This document shows, one piece after another, positions 55,300 through 63,611 of a DNA stretch of 64,000 nt (position 1 is the stretch's first letter; each line of letters opens with the position of its first letter). Source of the DNA: Croceibacterium aestuarii. Its GTDB lineage: Bacteria; Pseudomonadota; Alphaproteobacteria; Sphingomonadales; Sphingomonadaceae. Below the pieces are notes generated by a model, which made no database searches, was not told the DNA's origin, and saw nothing but the letters and a program-made list of their open reading frames with translations. The translations under genes were made by a program, and so were the position numbers. Where the stretch lies: contig NZ_CP131039.1 in NCBI RefSeq assembly GCF_030657335.1, positions 2,620,501 through 2,684,500 on the forward strand. The letters are read 5' to 3'.

Positions 55300-58200
55300 G
55301 CCCGGACCTCCTTCGGCACGAGCCGCCAGATGCGATAGGGCTCGTCGGGTGCAAGGTGGATGTGCTGGATCTTGCCGTGCCAGTCGAAGCGATACCCTGC
55401 GGCGAGGTCCTCTACGCCGATGGCGGCATCGTCGGGCAGGCCGAATTCCCACAGCGGGACCTCGAAGTCGCAGGCGTGCGCGTGGTGAGGGTCCATGTTG
55501 ACCATCACCATGATCATCTCGCGCAGCACGCCGTCGGCCGACGGCGCGGGCTTGCCGTACCAGATGACGTTCTCGTCGTGTGCAGCGTAGAAGCGCGTGT
55601 TCAAATGCGTCTGAAGCGCTTCATTGGCACGCCGCAGCCGATTGAGCAGCCTTACGTCGGCGATGATGTTGCCCGGCGCGTCCCAGTCGCGGGCGCGAAG
55701 CTGGAACTTCTCGGAATCGAGATACTCCTCCTTGCCTGGCCCCAGCGGGGCCGCATCGCACAGTTCGAAACCCGAATAGACGCCCCACAGACCCGACAGA
55801 GTCGCCGCCAGCACTGCCCGGATGCGGTGCGCCGGTCGGCCTCCCGTCTGGAGGAAGAACGGGTTGATGTCCGGGGTGTTGACGAAAAAGTGCGGGCGGT
55901 AGAATTCCTTCGGCGCCTCGGTGGTCAGTTCGGTGATATATTCGATCAGCTCGTACTTGCGGTCTCGCCACGTGAAGTACGTGTAGCTTTGGCTGAAGCC
56001 GACCTTGGCCAGCCGGTACATCATGGTCGGCCGGGTGAAAGCCTCGGAGAGAAAGATCACGTCCGGGTGACGCCCGCGCACCTCGGCGATCATCCACTCC
56101 CAGAACGGCAGCGGCTTCGTATGCGGGTTGTCGACCCGGAAGGTCTTCACCCCGTGGTCGACCCACAGCAGCACGACGTCGCGCAAAGCCTCCCATAGGC
56201 CTGGCACCGCGTCGGGCCCGTAGAAGTCGACATTGACGATGTCCTGATACTTCTTCGGCGGGTTCTCGGCGTACTTCATCGTCCCGTCGGGGCGCCAGGC
56301 GAACCATCCAGGGTGCTGCTCGAGCCAGGGATGATCGGGAGCGGCCTGGATGGCGAAGTCGAGGGCAATCTCCAGTCCGTTCTCGGAGGCCGCTTTCACC
56401 AGCCGGTCGAAGTCCTCGAACGTGCCGAGCTCGGGATGGATTGCCTCGTGTCCGCCTTCTTTCGCCCCGATGGCGTAGGGGCTCCCCGGATCGCCTGGCG
56501 CGGGTGTCAGCGTGTTGTTGGGTCCCTTGCGGTTCTTTCGCCCAATCGGGTGGATCGGAGGAAAATAGAGTGTGTCGAAGCCCATTGCGCGCACTCGCGG
56601 CAGATGGTCGATCACATCGGCAAAGTTGCCGTGCCGATCCGGATTGTCGCTCATCGAGCGCGGGAACAGCTCGTACCAACTCGAGAAGCGCGCCTCGATC
56701 CGTTCCGCATCGATAGGGTGCGCTACGGAGACGATGCGGTGAGGACGCTCGTCGGCTGCGCGCATGAGGCGCCTCAGGTCCTCGGAGAGCAACAGTCGCT
56801 CCTTCTGCGCGTCGTCCCCCTTGTCGTATGCTGCCAGCTGCTTCTTGAGCGCCTTCGCGAGATCGCCCTTGGTACGGTCTGCCGCCTGTTCGACCAGCTG
56901 CCGCCCCTCCGCGCGGTCGACTGGCTCCGCCACGCCGGCGTCCACCTTCTTGCCGAAGTCGCGCTGGAAGCCACCGAAGCGGTCGAGCCATCCTTCCACC
57001 ACGAACTCATGCCGGCCCAGTCGCTCGATCCGCAGCTCGGCGCGCCAGCGATCGTTCGCCAGCTGCTCCATCGGTGCCGAGCGCCACTCGTCTGCATCGG
57101 CGGCCCGCCAGCGCAGTTCGGCAGCGAGCTTCTCGTGCCCGTCTGCGAAGATCGTCGCTTCGACGCAGATCGTGTCGCCGACCACGCGCTTGATCGGGAA
57201 GTCGCCCCCGGCGACGCTCGGCGAGACCTTTTCAAGCACCAGCCGTTGTCCGGGCTCAGCCGCATCGGCGAGCGGGCGAGCCTGCACGAGTTTGACGGGT
57301 GGCGCGCGCGTTCCACCCAGCACTCGGACCTCGCCCGGCGCAAGCGCGGCGATAGCTTCGGTTCCGCTGTCGAATGTGAATTGCGCGGCGACCGAGGGCA
57401 ATCTGGCTATCTCCGGCGGCGTCGCTTCTTCCGTCGATGCGTTCGCCATAATCAGCAGCGCTTTCTGCGCTTTACGGAGATCGGCAGTGTCGGACCGGAG
57501 CACCGCGGTGACCGGCCCCGTCGAGCCGCCGATCCGGCGCATGGCTCCGCCAAAGCCGCTCACCTCGTTCGCCAACCGGACCGCATCGGCAGCGGCGTCC
57601 ATGAAGGGTGCGCCGCGGCGCAGTACGTCGAGCGGAACGATGAATCCGTCGCCGAGGGCCGCGGCCTCGCGCAGCAGCAGCATAGCATCGCGTCGACTGT
57701 CCGAGCGCACCTCGTTGAGCATCGGCGCCGCGGCGCGGAGAACTTCGGCCTCGTCGAACCACCACTCGCTGCGGCCATCCCATGCGGAATAGGAACTCAC
57801 GAAAGCGTCGACCGCGGCGGCGAGCTCGGCGGCGCGCTGGATATTCTCGACCCCGCTGCCGATCACGACCAGGCCAGGGGCCTGATCGCGCAGTGCGGCG
57901 GTGACACGCGCAAGCAGCAGCGGTTCGATGCGGTCGACACCGGCGATCTGCAGGCCGTCCGCGCCCCGCTCGACAAGTCCGGCGAGAGCCGCACGCATCG
58001 GCTCTTCCAAAACTCTCCCGGCCGCGGCATCGTTCAGCCGCGCGCTGGCTACTCCGCTGGGCGGTGCGGGCTTGCGGGGGTCGATCGGCGCGCGTTCCGC
58101 CGCCGAGCGGTGGAGGCGAAACGCCGAAGGATGTTCGGTCACCAAGGCATGATCGGCGGGGAACCGCCGCGGATCGACTTCGACGATCACCCGCAGTCCC

Positions 58201-58394
58201 GCGCGGCGGGCGATCGCGAATGCCTCGTCCACTGCTACGCCGGGCTCTTCGAATAGCGATCCGTCAATTCGCCAGGTGACGGCGTCGAACCCGGCATTCT
58301 TCGCTGCTGCCAGGGTTTCAGCCGACTCGCTACCGCCTATTTCTCGTGCGGCCGAAATTGTCCCGGCCGAGATCGTGCACATGGGCGGTGGCAT
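55296..58394 (-). CDS. glgE: Alpha-1,4-glucan:maltose-1-phosphate maltosyltransferase with degenerate amylase-like N-terminus
   Basis: A 1032-residue GH13_3 enzyme that extends alpha-1,4-glucan with maltose from maltose-1-phosphate. The GlgE proper covers about residues 385-1032: SSWYELFPRS, YFPPIHPIGRKNRKG, nucleophile D755 in FRVDNPHTKPLPFW and acid E784 in DVIFLSEAFTRP. The first 385 residues are an extra domain that looks like a decayed GH13 barrel: GADGLQIAGVDRI aligns with the usual nucleophile block, with Ala at position 151 and Gln at 149 in place of Asp and Arg. GAGGAAAG lies about 13 bases before the ATG. It is the first gene of the seven-gene operon. Confidence 0.95.
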   Translation of the reverse strand: MPPPMCTISAGTISAAREIGGSESAETLAAAKNAGFDAVTWRIDGSLFEEPGVAVDEAFAIARRAGLRVIVEVDPRRFPADHALVTEHPSAFRLHRSAAERAPIDPRKPAPPSGVASARLNDAAAGRVLEEPMRAALAGLVERGADGLQIAGVDRIEPLLLARVTAALRDQAPGLVVIGSGVENIQRAAELAAAVDAFVSSYSAWDGRSEWWFDEAEVLRAAAPMLNEVRSDSRRDAMLLLREAAALGDGFIVPLDVLRRGAPFMDAAADAVRLANEVSGFGGAMRRIGGSTGPVTAVLRSDTADLRKAQKALLIMANASTEEATPPEIARLPSVAAQFTFDSGTEAIAALAPGEVRVLGGTRAPPVKLVQARPLADAAEPGQRLVLEKVSPSVAGGDFPIKRVVGDTICVEATIFADGHEKLAAELRWRAADADEWRSAPMEQLANDRWRAELRIERLGRHEFVVEGWLDRFGGFQRDFGKKVDAGVAEPVDRAEGRQLVEQAADRTKGDLAKALKKQLAAYDKGDDAQKERLLLSEDLRRLMRAADERPHRIVSVAHPIDAERIEARFSSWYELFPRSMSDNPDRHGNFADVIDHLPRVRAMGFDTLYFPPIHPIGRKNRKGPNNTLTPAPGDPGSPYAIGAKEGGHEAIHPELGTFEDFDRLVKAASENGLEIALDFAIQAAPDHPWLEQHPGWFAWRPDGTMKYAENPPKKYQDIVNVDFYGPDAVPGLWEALRDVVLLWVDHGVKTFRVDNPHTKPLPFWEWMIAEVRGRHPDVIFLSEAFTRPTMMYRLAKVGFSQSYTYFTWRDRKYELIEYITELTTEAPKEFYRPHFFVNTPDINPFFLQTGGRPAHRIRAVLAATLSGLWGVYSGFELCDAAPLGPGKEEYLDSEKFQLRARDWDAPGNIIADVRLLNRLRRANEALQTHLNTRFYAAHDENVIWYGKPAPSADGVLREMIMVMVNMDPHHAHACDFEVPLWEFGLPDDAAIGVEDLAAGYRFDWHGKIQHIHLAPDEPYRIWRLVPKEVRA

Positions 58395-58483
58395 CGGGAT
58401 AGGCGCTTTCCTCTTGGAGCGATGAGACGTTGTTCTACCAAAGCGAGAGTGCCGCAGACGTTCCGCGACCTGCCGCCGGTTGC

Positions 58484-58822
58484 TCAGCTCTTGCGAGCTT
58501 TGGTCGATTTGATGGCGGACTTTCGCTTCGCGTCATTCCGAGATTTTGCCCCGGCCGGTTCGTCCGGTCGGTCCTGGTTAGGGAGTTTTGTCCCGCCTTT
58601 GGGCTTGTCAGAGCTGCTCTTCGGTTTCGTTGAGGCGCGTGCAATCTGGCCCGGGACTTTTGCCGCCCGCCCGCGCTTGCCGGCAGTCGATTCGGCCTTG
58701 GCATCGGCGAACTCCGCGCGCGCCTGTTGCCAGTGTTCCTCCTGACGCCCCTCCGGGCGGCCCTCGCTTTCCCAGATTTCGTACGCCCGTTCCTGGATCC
58801 TCTTGTCCAGATCGCTCGACAT
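58484..58822 (-). CDS. DUF2934 domain-containing protein with basic tail
   Basis: A 112-residue protein: a short N-terminal DUF2934 helix pair (LDKRIQERAYEIWESEGRPE, then GRQEEHWQQAR) and a long Lys/Arg/Ser/Pro-rich low-complexity tail (about 45-112), which suggests nucleic-acid or membrane binding. AAGGAG lies 9 bases before the ATG at 58822. DUF2934 proteins are common in alphaproteobacterial stress regions, but their function is unknown. It lies 89 bases upstream of glgE on the same strand and might share its transcript. Confidence 0.75.
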   Translation of the reverse strand: MSSDLDKRIQERAYEIWESEGRPEGRQEEHWQQARAEFADAKAESTAGKRGRAAKVPGQIARASTKPKSSSDKPKGGTKLPNQDRPDEPAGAKSRNDAKRKSAIKSTKARKS

Positions 58823-58895
58823 CGTTCCGCTCCTTCTTTGCGTCCGTTCGCTTAACCAACGACGCCGGAGCGCAAAGGAGCCCGGAAAATTTGGC

Positions 58896-59159
58896 CTATT
58901 TATCCCTAAGACATGCTGCCTTTCGAATTTCGCAAAAGTCCACCCCGACAAACCCGGAGACTTTCCGATAAACCGCCGCCCTGTACTCCCACTCGACTCG
59001 TTCGAGATCGAGCGTCGCCTCCATCACGTTGGCGACAACCTCGACCTGCAGCGCAGGGGCCGGAATGCCGAGCTGGGCGAACACCCCGATGACACGCGCT
59101 AGAAGACCGGCTTCCGCCGCCCCTCGCACCGTCAGGGCGTCGCCTTCCGGGGGAGACAT
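58896..59159 (-). CDS. Small ACT-like protein coupled to the leucine-type dehydrogenase
   Basis: An 87-residue protein starting MSPPEGDALTVRGAAEAGLL. The pattern fits an ACT domain: first strand ALTVRG, helix AAEAGLLARVIGVFAQLGIP, strand QVEVVANVMEATLDLERVEW and a second helix with Arg and Val repeats. ACT domains bind amino acids and regulate metabolic enzymes. Its ATG shares a base with the stop of the dehydrogenase (TGATG), so the two are made together. The ACT assignment is by pattern and is moderately sure. Confidence 0.62.
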   Translation of the reverse strand: MSPPEGDALTVRGAAEAGLLARVIGVFAQLGIPAPALQVEVVANVMEATLDLERVEWEYRAAVYRKVSGFVGVDFCEIRKAACLRDK

Positions 59160-60217
59160 CACGCTGCCGCTCGGCGCTGGACCTGAGCCAGCCGAGCGCG
59201 CGCAAGCGCGTCGGCCGCCCGGTGCGGGGGCAAGCCGGTCTCCTCTGCATGATCGAGCACAGACATGAGCCGCTGCCCGCTCGCCCGCACGCGGGCTTCC
59301 ACCTCGGCCAGGCTCCAGCCGAGGTACTCTGCGCAAACGTTGATGATGCCGCCGGCATTAACGACATAGTCCGGCGCCAAAAGAACGCCGCGGGCGGCGA
59401 GTTCGTCACCGTCCTCGACCGTCGCCAGCACGTTGTTGGCCGCGCCGCAGACGATGCGGGCCTTGAGGCGTGCCACACTGTTCCGGTTGAGGACGGCGCC
59501 GAGCGCACAAGGCGCGAAGACCTCACAGGGTGTTTCGAGAATTGCCTGGGAACTGACGATCTGCGCGCCATACTTGCAGGCGACCGACGCGGCCAGCTCG
59601 GACCTGATCTCGGCGACTACCAGCTTGGCTCCAGCGCGGTGCAGCAATTCGCAGAGCTCCGCACCCACATGCCCCAGCCCCTGAACGGCTACCGTCAGAC
59701 CATCGAGGTCGCCTCCGAACTTGGACCGCACCGCCTTTTGCATCGAAACGAAAACCCCCAGCGCGGTCCACGGCGATGGATCGCCGCCCGGCGCGCCGTT
59801 GGCCGGCGGCAAGCCTGCAACGTGGCTGGTCTGCGAGCGTACGACCTCCATGTCGGCCACGCTCGTTCCCACGTCTTCCGCCGTGACGTACGCACCGCCC
59901 AGCTTCTCCACCTCGCGGCCGAAAGCCTCGAACGCGCGAACCCGGTCGAACTCACCGTCCGGCAATCGGATCACCGCCTTGCCGCCACCCAGCGGCAGAT
60001 CTGCCATCGCGTTCTTGTATGCCATCCCCTCCGCCAGGCGCAGGGCATCCAAGGTCATGGCGGGCCGGTCGGCGTATCGCCAGACACGGCACCCTCCTGC
60101 TGCCGGACCGAGCCGGGTCGAATGCAGGACGATTACGCCTTCGAGGCCGGACTCCGGATCCGTGACGACGTGTACCGCTTCTGGCGGAAAAGGCAGATTG
60201 GCATTCAATTGCGGCAT
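59159..60217 (-). CDS. Leucine/phenylalanine/valine-type dehydrogenase (paralogue 2)
   Basis: A 352-residue NAD-dependent amino-acid dehydrogenase, paralogue of the gene at 11978-13039. It has the catalytic block LPLGGGKAVIRLPDG, VTAEDVGTSVADM, a Rossmann loop VAVQGLGHVGAELCELL and NAGGIINVCAEY. AAGGAGGT lies 6 bases before the ATG. It sits downstream of an Lrp-type regulator, and its stop overlaps the ACT-like gene, so it is probably regulated by amino acids. Substrate preference cannot be read from the sequence. Confidence 0.9.
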   Translation of the reverse strand: MPQLNANLPFPPEAVHVVTDPESGLEGVIVLHSTRLGPAAGGCRVWRYADRPAMTLDALRLAEGMAYKNAMADLPLGGGKAVIRLPDGEFDRVRAFEAFGREVEKLGGAYVTAEDVGTSVADMEVVRSQTSHVAGLPPANGAPGGDPSPWTALGVFVSMQKAVRSKFGGDLDGLTVAVQGLGHVGAELCELLHRAGAKLVVAEIRSELAASVACKYGAQIVSSQAILETPCEVFAPCALGAVLNRNSVARLKARIVCGAANNVLATVEDGDELAARGVLLAPDYVVNAGGIINVCAEYLGWSLAEVEARVRASGQRLMSVLDHAEETGLPPHRAADALARARLAQVQRRAAA

Positions 60218-60351
60218 GGTGAACCTCCTTGGATCGGATGCGCTTTTGAAGCAGCCGCGGGGGTTTTTCTGGCCTGAATCGAGCGGCGCAGCCGCGAATC
60301 AAGGTGGATCCATCCCCTGAACCCGCGATCGGGGGAGAGATTGGCCGCGGC

Positions 60352-60831
60352 TCAGCGAATGGGCAGCGCTGTGGTCGATTTGATTTCGGACAGAGCGATC
60401 GTGGAGTTCACTTCCTGCACGCCTGGCAGTTGCGAGAGCCGGTCGAAAAAGAACCGCTCGTACGCCTCGATGTCGGAGGCAACAATTCGCAGAAGGAAAT
60501 CCACCGGGCCCATCAGGACGTAGCACTCGAGAACCTCGGGAAAGCCCCGGATCGCTTGCGCGAACTCGTCGAGATTCGCCCGGCCGTGCGCGTTGAGCTT
60601 CACCTGTGCGAATATGTGGGCGTTGAGGCCCACGCGTCCGCGATCGACCAGCGCCACTCGCCGCTTGATGTAGCCATCCCGCTCCAGCCGGTCGATACGG
60701 CGCCAGCACGGTGACGCGGAAAGTCCGACTTTCTCCGCAATGACGGACGTGGAGAGCGAGCCATCCTCTTGCAAAAGCGCGAGAATCTTCTTCTCAAAAA
60801 CATCAAGGGGAGCGGTCTCGCTCTCGGCCAT
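60352..60831 (-). CDS. Lrp/AsnC family transcriptional regulator
   Basis: A 159-residue regulator: N-terminal helix-turn-helix (about 10-60, with KILALLQEDGSLSTSVIAEK and SASPCWRRIDRLERDGYI) and C-terminal RAM effector domain (about 70-150, GFPEVLECYVLMGPVDFLLR). Such proteins sense leucine or other amino acids. It starts 3 bases after the dipeptidase stop and lies 134 bases upstream of the dehydrogenase, so it could control both. Confidence 0.93.
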   Translation of the reverse strand: MAESETAPLDVFEKKILALLQEDGSLSTSVIAEKVGLSASPCWRRIDRLERDGYIKRRVALVDRGRVGLNAHIFAQVKLNAHGRANLDEFAQAIRGFPEVLECYVLMGPVDFLLRIVASDIEAYERFFFDRLSQLPGVQEVNSTIALSEIKSTTALPIR

Positions 60832-60834
60832 CGT

Positions 60835-62034
60835 TTAATGCGCCGTCGCGGCGCCCGCTTGCGCGGCGCGCATGATCCGCAGCACGTTGCCGCCCGTCAT
60901 CTTCCCCACATCGTCGCGCGAGTACCCGGACTCTAGCAGACGCTGGGTGATCACGGGCAGGCTGTTGATGTCCATCATGCCTTCGATCCCGCCCCCGCCG
61001 TCCCAGTCGGCGCCGAAGCAGACATGGTCGACACCGGCAACGTCGATCAGATGCTTCAAGGCGGTCATGTACTGCTCGAAGGTGGTGGTCCACATGGGCT
61101 CGGTCTTGTCCAGCTCGCGCCACCGGCGGATAAGCTGGGTCTGTTCTTCCGGGGAGAGGTCGGCAATGTGCTCGTACTTGTCGAAAAGCTTGGACCGCTC
61201 TTCGCCCATCTTCATCTCGCTCATGAAGATCGTCGACATGCACACGGCTCCGCCATGCTCCGCAATGGCGCGGATGTGGCTGTCGTCGATATTTCGCGGA
61301 TGGTCGTGGGCCCACCGCGGTGAGCTGTGCGACAGGATGATCGGCGCCTTGGAGAGCGTCAGGATATCGTCGAGCGTCTTGTCGGAGGAGTGGCTTGCAT
61401 CGATGACCATGCCGAGCCGGTTCATTTCGGCCACCCACTTCCGCCCCAGCGGACTGAGACCGTTCCACTTCGGCGTGTCGGTTGCCGAATCGGCGAACTG
61501 GTTGTTGCCGGAGTGCACCGGGCCGGCCATGCGCACGCCGCGGTCGTAGAACGCCTGCAGCAAGGACAAATCCTCGCCCAGCGGGTAGCTGTTCTCGATG
61601 CTCTTGAAGCCGATCAGCAATCCCTGCCGGGCAAGCGACTCCGCCTGGGCAGGAGTGGTCGCGGGACGGATCAGCGACGGGTGCTTCGCCAGTTCGGCGT
61701 CGATCAGGTCCGAACGCCCGCGTGCGAACGCCAGCGCGTCGCGATACCCTTGCGCCGTCAGCGGCCCCTGCTCGGTGTAGATGACGAAGAACCCTCCATC
61801 GAGATTCCCCTTCGCCATGCGGCCGAGATCGACCTGAGCGATGTCGTTGGCGATGGTGTGCTCGGCAGCGAAGTCCCAGCCCTCGCGGCCGAAGTTGATC
61901 GGCGTGTCGAGGTGCGTGTCGAGCACCAGGAGGTCGCGGTGGATCGCCGCGTAATCGCTGGCCGAAGGAGGCACGGTCGCACAACCGGCCAGCAGCGCCG
62001 CTAGCAGTGCCATGGGGGTATGCTTGGCGATCAT
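60835..62034 (-). CDS. Lipoprotein membrane dipeptidase (M19 family)
   Basis: A 399-residue M19 dipeptidase. The signal peptide ends in a lipobox (ALLAALLAGC), so the enzyme should be lipid-anchored in the envelope. Zinc-site blocks: LDTHLDTPINFG, VIDASHSSDKTLDDI, ILSHSSPRWAHDHPRN and HVCFGADWDGGG. ATG at 62034 with GAGGA 7 bases upstream is preferred over TTG at 62040. It would cleave dipeptides for uptake, next to a serine hydrolase, a transporter and amino-acid catabolic genes. Confidence 0.92.
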   Translation of the reverse strand: MIAKHTPMALLAALLAGCATVPPSASDYAAIHRDLLVLDTHLDTPINFGREGWDFAAEHTIANDIAQVDLGRMAKGNLDGGFFVIYTEQGPLTAQGYRDALAFARGRSDLIDAELAKHPSLIRPATTPAQAESLARQGLLIGFKSIENSYPLGEDLSLLQAFYDRGVRMAGPVHSGNNQFADSATDTPKWNGLSPLGRKWVAEMNRLGMVIDASHSSDKTLDDILTLSKAPIILSHSSPRWAHDHPRNIDDSHIRAIAEHGGAVCMSTIFMSEMKMGEERSKLFDKYEHIADLSPEEQTQLIRRWRELDKTEPMWTTTFEQYMTALKHLIDVAGVDHVCFGADWDGGGGIEGMMDINSLPVITQRLLESGYSRDDVGKMTGGNVLRIMRAAQAGAATAH

Positions 62035-62036
62035 GG

Positions 62037-63611
62037 TCAATTCCTCATCGGTAGCAATCGAAGGTCACGGTAATCATAGCTGAAGTCCGCCAACGGCGAC
62101 GCCGCCTCCATCGCGACGCTCGCCACCTTCCCGTGCGGATCGAGCTGGAACGTCACCAGCGCATTCTCGAGCGCGGGATCGGTGAGCTGCGTCATGAAGG
62201 TATCGTACTGGTAGTGGACCAGCTTGCCCTCCATCCGCGGGTTCGTGGTGAAGTCGATCCAAAGTCCGCCGTCGCGCTCGGTAACCTTCACGTCGCCATA
62301 CCAGGGATCGCGGTAGGTGCCGGAATAGCTGCTGAGGGGCAGCGAAGGCCCGACGTCGGCCGTCTCCTCATTCACCTTCGCAAGGGCGGCCTTGCCGCCT
62401 TCGAGCCGGGCATCGACGAACCTGTCCCACTTGGCGGGCCAGTCGTTGAACGGAAGGCCGAGGTAGTGGTCGAGCAATTCATAGAACAGCCCGCGTCGCA
62501 GGGCGGCTTCCTCGGAGTTGATGACGATTGCGAAGCCGACGTCCTGGTCCGGCAGCAGGGCGACGAGCGCGATCGCGCCGAAGACGCCCCCGCCGTGCCA
62601 GATCAGGCGGTGTCCGCGGTAATCCTGCACCTGCCAGCCAAGCGCGTAGGCCGTGTAATCCGGGTTCGTCGGCGCAAGGTCTCCCGGCCAGTCTTCGTTC
62701 GGCATCGGAGTGACCGGCTTCCACATCTCCGCACCCGCGGCTGCGCTGAACAGGCGCCCTCGCCCGGGGAGGGCTCCATGGGCGAGCTGGATCTTGAGCC
62801 ACTGCGCAAGATCGGCGGCACTCATCGCGAGGCCGCCGGCAGGCAGGGCGTTGCGGCCGAGTTCGTTGTGCTCGTCGAGGACGACGTTCGGCCCATCCCC
62901 GCGGATCGCCCCGGTCGTGCGGGCGTGGGGATACGCCCGATTGGCGACGGCGTACCGGGAATCGTAATCGGACGTCGAATCGTTCATGCCGCCCGCACGG
63001 AGCACATCTTCCAGCACGTAGCGTTCCCAGCTCTTCCCGCTCACTTCCTCGATAAGCTGGCCCGCCACAACGTAGAGGATGTTGTCGTAAGCGTACCCGG
63101 ATCGAAAGCTGGTTGCCGGCGGGATGTAGCGCAGCCGCTCCACGGTCTGCCGGCGTGTCAGATTGGACCTCGGCACATAAAGCAGGTCGCCCGCGCCGAG
63201 CCCAAGACCGCTGCGGTGGACGAGCAGGTCGCGCACGGTCATTTCCGCGGTGACCCACGGATCGTACATGCGGAACCAGGGCATGTGATCGATGACCTTG
63301 TCGTCCCAGTTGAGCTTGCCGCTGTCCACGAGCGTGGCCAATGCCGCCACGGTGAAAGCCTTCCCGGTCGAGCCGGTTGGGAAGATCGTGTGCGCGTCAA
63401 CCTTCGCGGCTTCGCCCTGCTTGCGAACGCCCCAACCCCGCGCAAGGGTGGTCTTGCCGTGTTCGACGATCGCGATCGCGATGCCGGGCGCGCCCGACTC
63501 TTCGCGCAGTGTCTCGACACGCTCGACGAAGCCCTCCGGCGGAGCGGCGTCGGCGGGGAACGGCAGTGGAGTTAAAGCGGCGACGACCACCAGGGCGACG
63601 AGTTTACGCAT
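62037..63611 (-). CDS. Secreted beta-lactamase-family serine hydrolase
   Basis: A 524-residue class C-type serine hydrolase with a signal peptide (to about residue 22, ADAAP). Catalytic motifs: STGK (SxxK) in FPTGSTGKAFTVAA, YDN in GYAYDNILYVVAG and HGGG in IWHGGGVFG. A C-terminal lipocalin-like domain (about 415-524) is usual in this peptidase-like group. GGAG lies 8 bases before the ATG at 63611; the ATG 6 bases upstream is an alternative. It could be a D-amino-peptidase or esterase; a role as resistance lactamase is unlikely in this context. Confidence 0.88.
   Translation of the reverse strand: MRKLVALVVVAALTPLPFPADAAPPEGFVERVETLREESGAPGIAIAIVEHGKTTLARGWGVRKQGEAAKVDAHTIFPTGSTGKAFTVAALATLVDSGKLNWDDKVIDHMPWFRMYDPWVTAEMTVRDLLVHRSGLGLGAGDLLYVPRSNLTRRQTVERLRYIPPATSFRSGYAYDNILYVVAGQLIEEVSGKSWERYVLEDVLRAGGMNDSTSDYDSRYAVANRAYPHARTTGAIRGDGPNVVLDEHNELGRNALPAGGLAMSAADLAQWLKIQLAHGALPGRGRLFSAAAGAEMWKPVTPMPNEDWPGDLAPTNPDYTAYALGWQVQDYRGHRLIWHGGGVFGAIALVALLPDQDVGFAIVINSEEAALRRGLFYELLDHYLGLPFNDWPAKWDRFVDARLEGGKAALAKVNEETADVGPSLPLSSYSGTYRDPWYGDVKVTERDGGLWIDFTTNPRMEGKLVHYQYDTFMTQLTDPALENALVTFQLDPHGKVASVAMEAASPLADFSYDYRDLRLLPMRN

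Noticed and set aside
62037-63611. Calling the serine hydrolase an antibiotic beta-lactamase
   Set aside because: The SxxK, YxN and HGG motifs are shared with peptidases and esterases, and the C-terminal extra domain and peptide-use neighbours point away from resistance.
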